Positions 9,499 to 16,063 of a stretch of DNA of 34,708 bases are shown piece after piece; the first letter of the stretch is position 1; every line of letters starts with the position of its first letter. The stretch spans positions 1 through 34,708 of the forward strand of contig JANYKD010000256.1 in the NCBI GenBank assembly GCA_025361735.1, in the 5' to 3' direction. The DNA comes from Phycisphaerales bacterium (GTDB lineage Bacteria; Planctomycetota; Phycisphaerae; Tepidisphaerales; Tepidisphaeraceae). The notes under the pieces were generated by a model, which saw only the letters and a program-made list of their open reading frames with translations, ran no database searches and had not been told where the DNA came from. A program made the translations under genes and the position numbers.

Positions 9499-9993
9499 AT
9501 GGTCGGACGCAGTTTGCTGTTGGCGCTGATGTCGTTGTTCTGCCGGGTGCTGCTGGTTTCGCCGGCATCGTCCATGGCGGCGTCGTGGCAGTACCAGACA
9601 TCGTTTCAGGTCCAGCGTGCCGGCAAGGACGCGAGCCTGCCCGAACTCGCCATCGGCCAGCGCCAGCACCCCGGCTCCAACCATTGGGGCATGATCGTCG
9701 GCGGAGGCGCGATGGCCTTGCTGGCCGTCATGAATGACCCCGGTGTCGATATGTCCAAGATCAAGCCGCTCCTCGAACAGAACGAACGCTGCATGAAGAT
9801 CAACCTCACCCAGGGATTCGGCGACGGCGGGTTCTTCGTCGAGGGCGATGGCACCGGCTCCATGTCGAGTCACATCAGCTTTCTGTTCCCCGGTAACACC
9901 GAACCGCCCAAGCCCCAGGCCTAGGGCGACAAGGTGGTCGTGGGCAGTCAGGCAGTTTCCTTCGACGGCAAGAAGATTGTGCTGGCAAAGTAG
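9499..9993 (+). pseudogene. Internally deleted heparinase II/III-like gene with in-frame TAG
   Basis: ATG 9499 with GAGAGG upstream starts a signal peptide (MVGRSLLLALMSLFCRVLLV). The body includes HPGSNHWGMIVGGGAMALLA, VDMSKIKPLLEQNE and QGFGDGGFFVEGDGTGSMSS, which recall heparinase II/III-family exolyases of Planctomycetota and Verrucomicrobiota. Such proteins are several hundred residues long. Here the sequence jumps straight from HISFLFPG to PKPQA, a TAG (9922-9924), and then GDKVVVGSQAVSFDGKKIVL, which looks like the normal C-terminus, ending at TAG 9991-9993. The catalytic domain is largely missing. I read it as a decayed gene made of joined remnants; a short functional secreted protein ending at 9924 is less likely. 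Confidence 0.6.
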
Positions 9994-10023
9994 CCCGGCC
10001 GCAGCTCCTCGAAGCGGCCTCTC

Positions 10024-10167
10024 TCGACAGGGTACACTATTCGCAAGGGGATCCTGACTGGTTTTGCGGCGTTCGCGGAGCAGATGCGACTCACCGAATG
10101 GAACCTTCCGAATCGTTACTATGCCGCTGCCAAGGAGAAGAAGACGATCGAATCGGGGAGGAAATGA
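10024..10167 (+). pseudogene. Unassigned C-terminal coding remnant
   Basis: After the second TAG the same frame stays open to TGA 10165-10167. From about 10039 it has clear coding character: IRKGILTGFAAFAEQMRLTE and WNLPNRYYAAAKEKKTIESG. No start codon or ribosome site is associated. I do not recognise the family. It is probably the tail of another deleted gene of the glycan region. Confidence 0.4.
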
Positions 10168-10323
10168 GCGGATCGGCTGCTCCATGTGCTGAGACCGCAT
10201 ATGGCCGTTTGGTCGCTCTTGGAGTTCAAGCTTTCAACATGTCTTCAATGGAAACGCCCGCACGATACGCGCCGGCGTGAACGCCGAACAAATAGCCGGT
10301 GTCCCGCCTGTGACATGAGGCTC

Positions 10324-10352
10324 TTGTGTTCTTCCCGCATATCTGCGATTAT
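10324..10352 (+). promoter_or_regulatory. Candidate promoter of the ars-type operon
   Basis: TTGTGT at 10324-10329 and GATTAT at 10347-10352 are 17 bases apart, and a TG one base before the -10 makes it an extended -10 (TGCGATTAT). Counting seven bases on from the -10 puts transcription start at about 10359, exactly the ATG of the ArsR gene, so the message would be leaderless. No Shine-Dalgarno is visible before that ATG, which agrees. Read by eye; hexamer matches are only 3/6 and 4/6. Confidence 0.4.
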
Positions 10353-10368
10353 GTGAGTATGCACTCAC
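10353..10368. promoter_or_regulatory. Palindromic operator over the ArsR start codon
   Basis: GTGAGTATGCACTCAC is a perfect six-base inverted repeat around a four-base spacer, and the ATG start lies inside the spacer. It directly follows the candidate -10, so a bound ArsR dimer would block initiation. ArsR/SmtB family repressors usually bind such imperfect dyads in their own promoters; autoregulation here is inferred. Confidence 0.5.
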
Positions 10369-10727
10369 GTATATGTATTAAGCCCGCTGAGCCGCAATGC
10401 AGTAACTACGGGCCACTGGCCCGCGTGCTCAAGGCGGTGGCTGATCCGATCCGGCTGGCCATTCTCGACCAGGTCCGCGACGGCGAGCAGTCGGTGTGGG
10501 ATATCGCCAACGGCGTCGGAGCGGAGCGATCCAATGTGTCGCGGCATCTGGCGGTGCTGGCGGCCGCTGGGGTACTCACGAGCCGTAAGGACGGAGTGAA
10601 GGTGTTCTATCGGCTGCGAACGCCGTGCATCCTCAGTCTCTTCACCTGCGTGTGCAATGTCATTGAGGCCGGCGTGCGCGAGTCGCAGGCGGCGGTGGGA
10701 CATGCCAGGAAACGAGGTGGCAAATGA
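10359..10727 (+). CDS. ArsR/SmtB-family metal(loid)-responsive repressor
   Basis: A 122-residue winged-helix regulator. Residues 17-88 match the ArsR core: LARVLKAVADPIRLAILDQV, then the recognition helix ERSNVSRHLAVLAAAGVLTS and the wing KDGVKVFYRL. Cysteines C90, C97 and C99 sit together after the wing (PCILSLFTCVC), and C5 and C14 lie near the N-terminus. These could form an As(III) or thiophilic-metal site, but not the classical CVC site in the DNA-binding helix. I chose ATG 10359 because the palindrome and predicted transcription start fall there; a GTG at 10326 would add 11 poor residues. The stop overlaps the next gene as ATGA. It should repress the downstream operon until inducer binds. 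Confidence 0.85.
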   Translation: MHSRICIKPAEPQCSNYGPLARVLKAVADPIRLAILDQVRDGEQSVWDIANGVGAERSNVSRHLAVLAAAGVLTSRKDGVKVFYRLRTPCILSLFTCVCNVIEAGVRESQAAVGHARKRGGK

Positions 10728-10957
10728 GGCTCCTGCAAGTGCTCGGAACCGGTTGTGCCAAGTGCCAGAAGCTTACTCAGCAAGCCGAGGCGGCCGCCAA
10801 ATCGCTGGGGATTGAATACCAGCTCGAGAAGATCACCCAGATCGACCGGATCATGGCTTTCGGCGTCATGATCACGCCGGCGCTGGTGGTTGACGGCGAG
10901 GTGAAGGTTGTGGGTCGCGTGCCGGATCTGGAACAACTCAAGTCGATGATGGCATGA
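10724..10957 (+). CDS. arsE: ArsE/MTH895-family small thioredoxin-like protein
   Basis: A 77-residue minimal thioredoxin fold starting within an ATGA overlap with the ArsR gene. The redox motif is C11-A-K-C14 in VLGTGCAKCQKL, and the cis-proline strand is ITPALVVDGEVKVVG, typical of the MTH895/TM0996 'redox-active disulfide' family (thioredoxin_3). It is cytoplasmic, with no signal peptide. The same family supplies ArsE of arsEFG loci, where ArsE and ArsF are reported to reduce nitroaromatic arsenicals for export by ArsG. Because ArsF-like and ArsG-like genes close this operon, the ArsE name is reasonable. Other members sit beside generic permeases, so the exact role stays inferred. Confidence 0.75.
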   Translation: MRLLQVLGTGCAKCQKLTQQAEAAAKSLGIEYQLEKITQIDRIMAFGVMITPALVVDGEVKVVGRVPDLEQLKSMMA

Positions 10958-11002
10958 ACAGTCATTTACCCGTGCCGGCCGGGTTAGCAAGGTGGAACTG
11001 TG

Positions 11003-12169
11003 ATGCGCTCATTCAGAGGATCAATCATCTCGCGGTTGCTGTGGTTGCTCGTCAAATTGACGGCAGTGCTGGCCGTTGCGGGCTTCTTTGTCTACCGGGC
11101 GATGTTCGCGCCGGTTCCCGTCGGGGCGTTTCCTGTGGGGCAACAGGACATTAGGGCCGAAACGTTGGGAACGGGAACACTTGAAGCCCGCGTACAGGCA
11201 TCCATCAGTCCGCGTATTTCCGGCCGGATCGCCGAGATCAAGGTCGATCAGGGGGACCTGGTGATCCAGGGACAACACCTAATCTCGCTTGACGATGGCG
11301 ACCTGCGGCAGCAGGTGGAAGTGGCCAAGGCACAGACGGCGGCCGTGCAGGCGGGGATCGAGCGGGCGGCCACGGATATCGTCCGCGCCGAGGCGGTGGC
11401 GGCCGATGCCAAGACACAGTTTGACCGGCTGGCTGAGACTCGCGTCGGAGCCGTATCGCAGCAGGATCGTGACAACAGCGTACGGCAATTGAAGGTCGCC
11501 AATGCCGAGTTGGCCCGGGCGAGGGCGGCTAAGGTCGAGTTGGAGCGGCAACTGACGGCCGCCGAGCAGACACAGCGATACCAGCAGGAGAAACTGGCCG
11601 ACGCCCGTATCAGCGCGCCGTTCGCCGGCCTGGTGCTGAGACGATCGCGCGAGCCGGGCGATGTGGTCGTGCCCGGTGGAGAAGTGTTGCTGATCGCTTC
11701 GCTGGACCAGCTTTGGATTTCGGCGTGGATTGATGAGTCGAGCGTGAACAGTGTGGCTGCCAAACAGCCTGCGAGGGCGGTGTTCCGTTCCGATCCGGCC
11801 AGGTCGTATGCCGGCACCGTGACGCGAATGTCGCCGCAGACCGATCGCGAGACGCGCGAGTTCCTTGTCGATGTCACACTGAACGAGTTGCCCAAGTCCT
11901 GGGCTCTGGGGCAGCGAGCAGAAGTGATGATCGAGACCGCGAACAAGAGCAACGTATTGGCGATTCCGTTGCGGACCATTTCCTGGAAAGACCGCAAGGC
12001 CGGCGTTTATGTGAACGACGGCGGAACGGCGCGATGGCGTGAAATAACCCTGGGCCTGCGTGGTTCAGACCGGGTTGAAGTGACTGGCGGACTCAAGATG
12101 GGCGATACGGTGATTGTTCCCAAGGGTGATGCGAGCCTGCGCGATGGCCGGACTGTGAGTATTCCATGA
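11003..12169 (+). CDS. HlyD-family periplasmic adaptor of an ABC exporter
   Basis: A 388-residue membrane-fusion protein. An N-terminal anchor (about residues 13-32, LLVKLTAVLAVAGFFVY) is followed by a beta-barrel/lipoyl half (ASISPRISGRIAEIKVDQGD). A long Ala/Glu/Gln-rich coiled-coil hairpin spans about 95-200, and the second lipoyl half is PFAGLVLRRSREPGDVVVPG. C-terminal barrel strands end with GDTVIVPKGDASLRDGRTVS. ATG 11003 has AAGGTGG seven bases upstream; a GTG at 11000 is too close to it. The gene overlaps the permease gene as ATGA, so adaptor, permease and ATPase form one unit of the DevBCA/MacAB type linking the inner membrane to an outer-membrane channel. No TolC-like gene is in the window. 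Confidence 0.88.
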   Translation: MRSFRGSIISRLLWLLVKLTAVLAVAGFFVYRAMFAPVPVGAFPVGQQDIRAETLGTGTLEARVQASISPRISGRIAEIKVDQGDLVIQGQHLISLDDGDLRQQVEVAKAQTAAVQAGIERAATDIVRAEAVAADAKTQFDRLAETRVGAVSQQDRDNSVRQLKVANAELARARAAKVELERQLTAAEQTQRYQQEKLADARISAPFAGLVLRRSREPGDVVVPGGEVLLIASLDQLWISAWIDESSVNSVAAKQPARAVFRSDPARSYAGTVTRMSPQTDRETREFLVDVTLNELPKSWALGQRAEVMIETANKSNVLAIPLRTISWKDRKAGVYVNDGGTARWREITLGLRGSDRVEVTGGLKMGDTVIVPKGDASLRDGRTVSIP

Positions 12170-13377
12170 ATCTGGCATTTAGAGATATTCGCCACAACTA
12201 CGGCCGCTTCGTACTGACGACGCTGGGCATCGGTCTTCTATTGATGCTGGTCATGGGCATGGGCGGTATCTACCGCGGGCTGGTAGAGGATGCGACGCTT
12301 CTGGTGGACAAGATCGATACGGATCTCTGGCTGGTGCAGAAGAACACCCGAGGCCCATTTGCCGAAGTGTCGCGAATTCCGCGCAACCTGGAGGACCGGG
12401 CACGAGCGGTGCCTGGCGTCGCCAGCGCCTTCGCGTTCGTCTCGCACACCGTGCAGAGAATGCACCAGGACACGCCGTTGCGGCTGACCCTGCAGGGACT
12501 GGCGTGGCCGGAAGATCGCGGAGACTGGCTGCCCATCATCGCCGGGCGGAGCCTGGACGCGGCCCATTACGAGATGGTGGCGGACAAATCACTGGGGCTG
12601 CCGATGGGCGATCGTGTGCAGTTGGGCAAGGATGTCTACACCGTGGTCGGGCTGACGCGAAACATGGTCTCGTCTTCCGGGGACGGCCTCGCTTTCTTCA
12701 CGCTGCGGGACGCCCAGGCCATCCAGTACGACCTGCCGGGAGAAGCGGTTCGGGTAGAGCGCGCGGCAAGAGTCGCCCGGCTGGAACGAGAAGACATCGG
12801 GCAGGTCCAGCCACAACTGGCCGACCGGGCAAAGGGATCGACAGCGGCGATTCCGGCATTGGGCACATCGATGGTCAGTGCGATCCTGGTGAAAGTCACG
12901 CCTGGGTACGACCGTAATGCCGTTGCTGCGGCCATCAGCGCCTGGCCGGATGTCAGCGTCCACACCGGCGAGCAGCAAAAGGAGCTTCTGCTGCGGGGCA
13001 ACGTGGATCGGGCACGGCGGCAGTTGGGCCTGTTTCGCACGCTGCTGGTCATCGTCTCGGCCATCATCATGGCGTTGATCCTGTATACGTTGACGCTTGA
13101 TAAGATCCACGACATCGCCATGCTCAAACTCATGGGGGCGCGCAATACGGTCATCCTGTCCCTGATTCTGCAGCAGGCGTTGCTCCTGGGCACGCTGGGC
13201 TACGGCGTCGCCTATGTGACGGGGCAATGGGTTTTCCCGAACTTCCCCCGGCGAGTAGTGATCGTGAACGAGGATCTTTACTGGCTGGCTCTGATCGTGC
13301 TGGGGATTTCCGTGCTCTCCAGCGTCCTGGGCATCGCCAAGGCGCTGCGGGTCGAGCCAAACCTGGTGCTTGCATGA
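12166..13377 (+). CDS. FtsX/DevC-type ABC transporter permease
   Basis: A 403-residue inner-membrane permease with MacB/FtsX topology. One N-terminal helix (FVLTTLGIGLLLMLVMGMGG) is followed by a large periplasmic domain (about 45-275) and three C-terminal helices near 285-310, 325-350 and 365-390 (FRTLLVIVSAIIMALILYTL; LILQQALLLGTLGYGVAYV; WLALIVLGISVLSSVLGIA). The helices are separated by the coupling segment LDKIHDIAMLKLMGARN. It closely fits the DevC branch that pairs with HlyD adaptors. ATGA overlaps on both sides show strict translational coupling. Mechanotransmission ABC systems of this kind export periplasmic or membrane substrates; the position in an arsenic-type operon suggests a thiol- or metal(loid)-related substrate, but that is inference. 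Confidence 0.88.
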   Translation: MNLAFRDIRHNYGRFVLTTLGIGLLLMLVMGMGGIYRGLVEDATLLVDKIDTDLWLVQKNTRGPFAEVSRIPRNLEDRARAVPGVASAFAFVSHTVQRMHQDTPLRLTLQGLAWPEDRGDWLPIIAGRSLDAAHYEMVADKSLGLPMGDRVQLGKDVYTVVGLTRNMVSSSGDGLAFFTLRDAQAIQYDLPGEAVRVERAARVARLEREDIGQVQPQLADRAKGSTAAIPALGTSMVSAILVKVTPGYDRNAVAAAISAWPDVSVHTGEQQKELLLRGNVDRARRQLGLFRTLLVIVSAIIMALILYTLTLDKIHDIAMLKLMGARNTVILSLILQQALLLGTLGYGVAYVTGQWVFPNFPRRVVIVNEDLYWLALIVLGISVLSSVLGIAKALRVEPNLVLA

Positions 13378-14096
13378 CGACCGCACAAGAAGCACAACTT
13401 CCTGCTCTCCAGGCAACCGCCCTGACCAAGGTCTTTGGAAGCGGCAACACTGAAGTTGTGGCCGTGCGCGATGTGTCACTGGTAGTCCAGCGCGGGCAAC
13501 TCGTGGCACTCCTCGGCCCCAGCGGCGCTGGTAAATCGACGCTCCTGACGACCGTGGGACTGATCGTCTCGCCGACCCAGGGACACATATCCATTGGCGG
13601 CCGGGCCGTTGTCGCGAACGAGCGGTTCCTGGTCAACGTGCGCAGCTTCCGCCGCAAGCACATCGGATTCGTCTTCCAGAAGGCGAACCTGATTCCGTTT
13701 CTGACGGCTCTGGAGAATGTGCAACTGGCGATGGAAATCAACGATGAATCGCCTCGCTCCGCCAGGAAACGGTCGATGGAGCTGCTCGATTATCTCGGCG
13801 TGGCCGACCGGGCCGGGCACCTGCCCTCCAAACTATCGGGCGGGCAGCAGCAGCGTGTCGCGGTCGCCAGGGCGCTGGCCAACCGGCCCAGCCTTATCCT
13901 TGCGGACGAACCCACGGCCGCGCTGGACAGCGTACGCGGCCGGCAGGTGATGGAATTGTTCAAGAGAGTGGCCCACGAACAGGGCTCGGGCGTCATCGTG
14001 GTGACGCACGACCATCGCGCGCTGGATGTGTTCGATCTGGCCTGGGAAATGGAAGACGGTGTGCTGCGGCCGGGCCAGACACGGCATGCGGCGTGA
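13374..14096 (+). CDS. ABC transporter ATP-binding protein (DevA/LolD/MacB type)
   Basis: A 240-residue ATPase starting in an ATGA overlap with the permease gene. Walker A is G48-PSGAGKST, the Q-loop is in VFQKANLIPF (about 100-109), and the signature is LSGGQ at 154-158 followed by QQRVAVARAL. Walker B is LILADEPTAALD (174-185, catalytic E179) and the H-loop is H212 in VTHDH. It powers the HlyD/DevC exporter. The protein is complete, of usual length and has every required motif. A longer open frame begins at 13227 but lies inside the permease gene, and the coupled ATG is clearly better. Confidence 0.92.
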   Translation: MTTAQEAQLPALQATALTKVFGSGNTEVVAVRDVSLVVQRGQLVALLGPSGAGKSTLLTTVGLIVSPTQGHISIGGRAVVANERFLVNVRSFRRKHIGFVFQKANLIPFLTALENVQLAMEINDESPRSARKRSMELLDYLGVADRAGHLPSKLSGGQQQRVAVARALANRPSLILADEPTAALDSVRGRQVMELFKRVAHEQGSGVIVVTHDHRALDVFDLAWEMEDGVLRPGQTRHAA

Positions 14097-14129
14097 TGCA
14101 TTGAAATCAAAACCTTCAAGGAGAACGAC

Positions 14130-14906
14130 ATGATCAATAGAACTGTAGGATTCGTGGGCGGCGGGCGGATTACCGGGATCATTCTCGATGGACTCAAACG
14201 TGCTGGCGTACTGCCTGCGACCATCATCGTGAGCGACCCCGCTGCCGCTGTGCTGGGCAAACTCAAAGAGCGTCACCCCGGCATCAGCGTGACTTCGGAC
14301 AATGCCCAGGCCGCGTCCCAAGACGTTGTCTTTCTGGCCGTGCATCCGCCGTTGATGGCCGAGGTGTTACCGAAGATCGCCGGTAATCTGAAGCCACACG
14401 CGATCGCGGTATCGCTGGCACCCAAGTTCACGATCGCGAAACTGTCCGGTCTGCTTGGCGGCTTTCAGCGCATCGCACGGGTCATCCCGAACGCCCCATC
14501 CCTTATCGGCGCAGGGTTCAACCCCGTCTGTTTTGCACCTGCATTAGTCCCGGCCGATCGGCAGGTCATCGCGCGTAGCTTCGGCACCCTGGGCGAGTGT
14601 CCCGAGGTGGCTGAGGAGAAGTTGGAAGCGTACGCCGTGCTGGCGGCCATGAGACCGACCTATTTCTGGTTCCAGTTTGCCGAACTTCTGTCGCTGGGTC
14701 ACTCGTTCGGATTGACGGATAGCGAAGCAGCTGCGGCGTTGGAGCAGATGGTCACCGGCGCGGTGCAGACGCTGACCCGCTCGGGCCTGTCCGCAGCGCA
14801 GGTGCGTGATCTTGTGCCGGTCATGCCGCTGGTCGACGTCGAGGCGAACTGGACGGAAACATACCGCACCAAACTGACAGCGATCTACCAGAAGATCAAG
14901 CCGTAG
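14130..14906 (+). CDS. ProC-like NAD(P)-dependent oxidoreductase
   Basis: A 258-residue Rossmann-fold enzyme. AAGGAG precedes ATG 14130. The N-terminal dinucleotide motif is VGFVGGGRITGIILDG, followed by VIVSDP-type strands and FLAVHPPLMAEVLPKI, the layout of pyrroline-5-carboxylate reductase and F420-dependent NADP reductases. RVIPNAPSLIGAG corresponds to the P5CR R-x-MPN-T/S-P-x-x-x-x-x-G segment, and the C-terminal helical dimer domain carries AAALEQMVTGAVQTL. True P5CR would make proline, but the setting between an ABC exporter and an ArsP-type permease suggests a specialised reductase. The gene sits 33 bases after the ATPase, on the same transcript. I do not assign proC because the context and the altered motif argue against a housekeeping role. 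Confidence 0.75.
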   Translation: MINRTVGFVGGGRITGIILDGLKRAGVLPATIIVSDPAAAVLGKLKERHPGISVTSDNAQAASQDVVFLAVHPPLMAEVLPKIAGNLKPHAIAVSLAPKFTIAKLSGLLGGFQRIARVIPNAPSLIGAGFNPVCFAPALVPADRQVIARSFGTLGECPEVAEEKLEAYAVLAAMRPTYFWFQFAELLSLGHSFGLTDSEAAAALEQMVTGAVQTLTRSGLSAAQVRDLVPVMPLVDVEANWTETYRTKLTAIYQKIKP

Positions 14907-14911
14907 GACAA

Positions 14912-16006
14912 ATGATGCCCATGAGCACCGACACGTCCGTACACACTCAGCCGACCGAAACGGCCAAACCACCGCAACGGATGACCGCCTGGACCGCCCT
15001 GTTGATAGGCCTGGTGGTGGCCGGCGTGTGGATCGGGATCTATATGGCCATCAAGCCGGTCGCCGACTGGCTTACCTGTCGGGCGATGAATTACGACTGC
15101 GACAACCGCCTGGCCCAGGCCCTCAAGTTCTTCCTCTTCGAGACGCCGAAGGTCATGATGCTGCTGGTGGCCGTGGTCTTCGGTGTGGGGATCATCCGCA
15201 CTTTCTTCTCGCCGGAGCGGACACGGGCGATGCTGGCCGGGCGCGGGCAATTCGCCGGAAACATCCTGGCGGCCATGCTCGGGATTGTCACGCCGTTCTG
15301 CTCCTGCTGGGCGGTGCCGCTGTTCATCGGTTTTGTCACCTCCGGCGTGCCGCTGGGCGTGACGTTTTCGTTCCTGGTGGCCGCTCCGATGGTCAACGAG
15401 GTGGCCTTGGTGCTGCTCTTCGGCATGTTCGGCTGGAAGGTGGCGCTGTTCTATCTGCTGACCGGCGAGGCCGTGGCCATCCTCAGTGGCTGGATCATTG
15501 GCCGGCTGGGCATGGAGAAATACGTCGAACCCTGGGTATACGAGACGAAGGTTGGCACGGCCGCCGAAGAGCGGCTGACCTGGGCCGATCGCTTGGCCGC
15601 GGGCTGGGCTTCCGTCAAGGAAATCGTGGGCAAGGTGTGGCTGTATGTCGTTGCCGGCATCGCCGTCGGCGCTGGCATTCACGGCTACGTGCCCGAGGGA
15701 CTGATGGCATCCTTTATGGGCAAGAGCGCCTGGTGGGCGGTGCCGCTGGCCGTTCTGCTGGGCGTGCCAATGTACTCCAACGCGGCCGGAATCATCCCGG
15801 TCGTGCAGGCCTTGCTGGGCAAAGGTGCCGCACTGGGCACGGTGTTGGCGTTCATGATGTCGGTCATCGGCCTGTCATTGCCCGAGGCGGTGATTTTGCG
15901 GAAAGTGCTCAAACCGCGGCTGATTGCCACATTCTTCGGGATCGTGGCCACGGGAATTCTAATCGTTGGTTACCTGTTCAATTACGAATTTGCGTGGGTG
16001 ATGTAA
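14912..16006 (+). CDS. ArsP-type permease (DUF318/COG0701)
   Basis: A 364-residue integral membrane protein of the permease family that includes ArsP (trivalent organoarsenical efflux) and the SO_0444 Cu/Zn exporters. A hydrophilic N-terminus is followed by about eight helices in two halves. The family hallmark is TPFCSCWAVPLFIGF, with C130 and C132 giving a possible metal(loid) site on a membrane helix. It is followed by VPLGVTFSFLVAAPMVNEVA, and the second half repeats the pattern as GVPMYSNAAGIIPVVQALLG. A Cys pair also occurs at C56 and C63 in the first periplasmic loop. The start follows the reductase stop by five bases (AGGAC upstream). Substrate inferred: methylated or aromatic arsenical, or a soft metal. 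Confidence 0.8.
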   Translation: MMPMSTDTSVHTQPTETAKPPQRMTAWTALLIGLVVAGVWIGIYMAIKPVADWLTCRAMNYDCDNRLAQALKFFLFETPKVMMLLVAVVFGVGIIRTFFSPERTRAMLAGRGQFAGNILAAMLGIVTPFCSCWAVPLFIGFVTSGVPLGVTFSFLVAAPMVNEVALVLLFGMFGWKVALFYLLTGEAVAILSGWIIGRLGMEKYVEPWVYETKVGTAAEERLTWADRLAAGWASVKEIVGKVWLYVVAGIAVGAGIHGYVPEGLMASFMGKSAWWAVPLAVLLGVPMYSNAAGIIPVVQALLGKGAALGTVLAFMMSVIGLSLPEAVILRKVLKPRLIATFFGIVATGILIVGYLFNYEFAWVM

Positions 16007-16063
16007 ACGGAATCGGACATCAACGGGACTTGTACAAGTCCCCACAACTGAAGGAGATCACAC

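Noticed and set aside
9922-9993. TAG read as an amino acid (amber recoding or pyrrolysine) in the heparinase-like frame
   Set aside because: TAG ends clear genes in this window, for example at 14904-14906 and 28801-28803, and the protein is also internally deleted; decay explains it better.
7762-10200. Long minus-strand open frame (812 codons) across the LamG/DUF1961 gene
   Set aside because: Antisense shadow of a GC-rich gene: no ribosome site, no recognisable domain, and it crosses a clearly coding plus-strand gene.
10273-10286. Short palindrome CGGCGTGAACGCCG upstream of the ArsR gene
   Set aside because: It lies about 40 bases before the -35 and is ordinary for GC-rich DNA; the dyad at 10353-10368 is better placed as operator.
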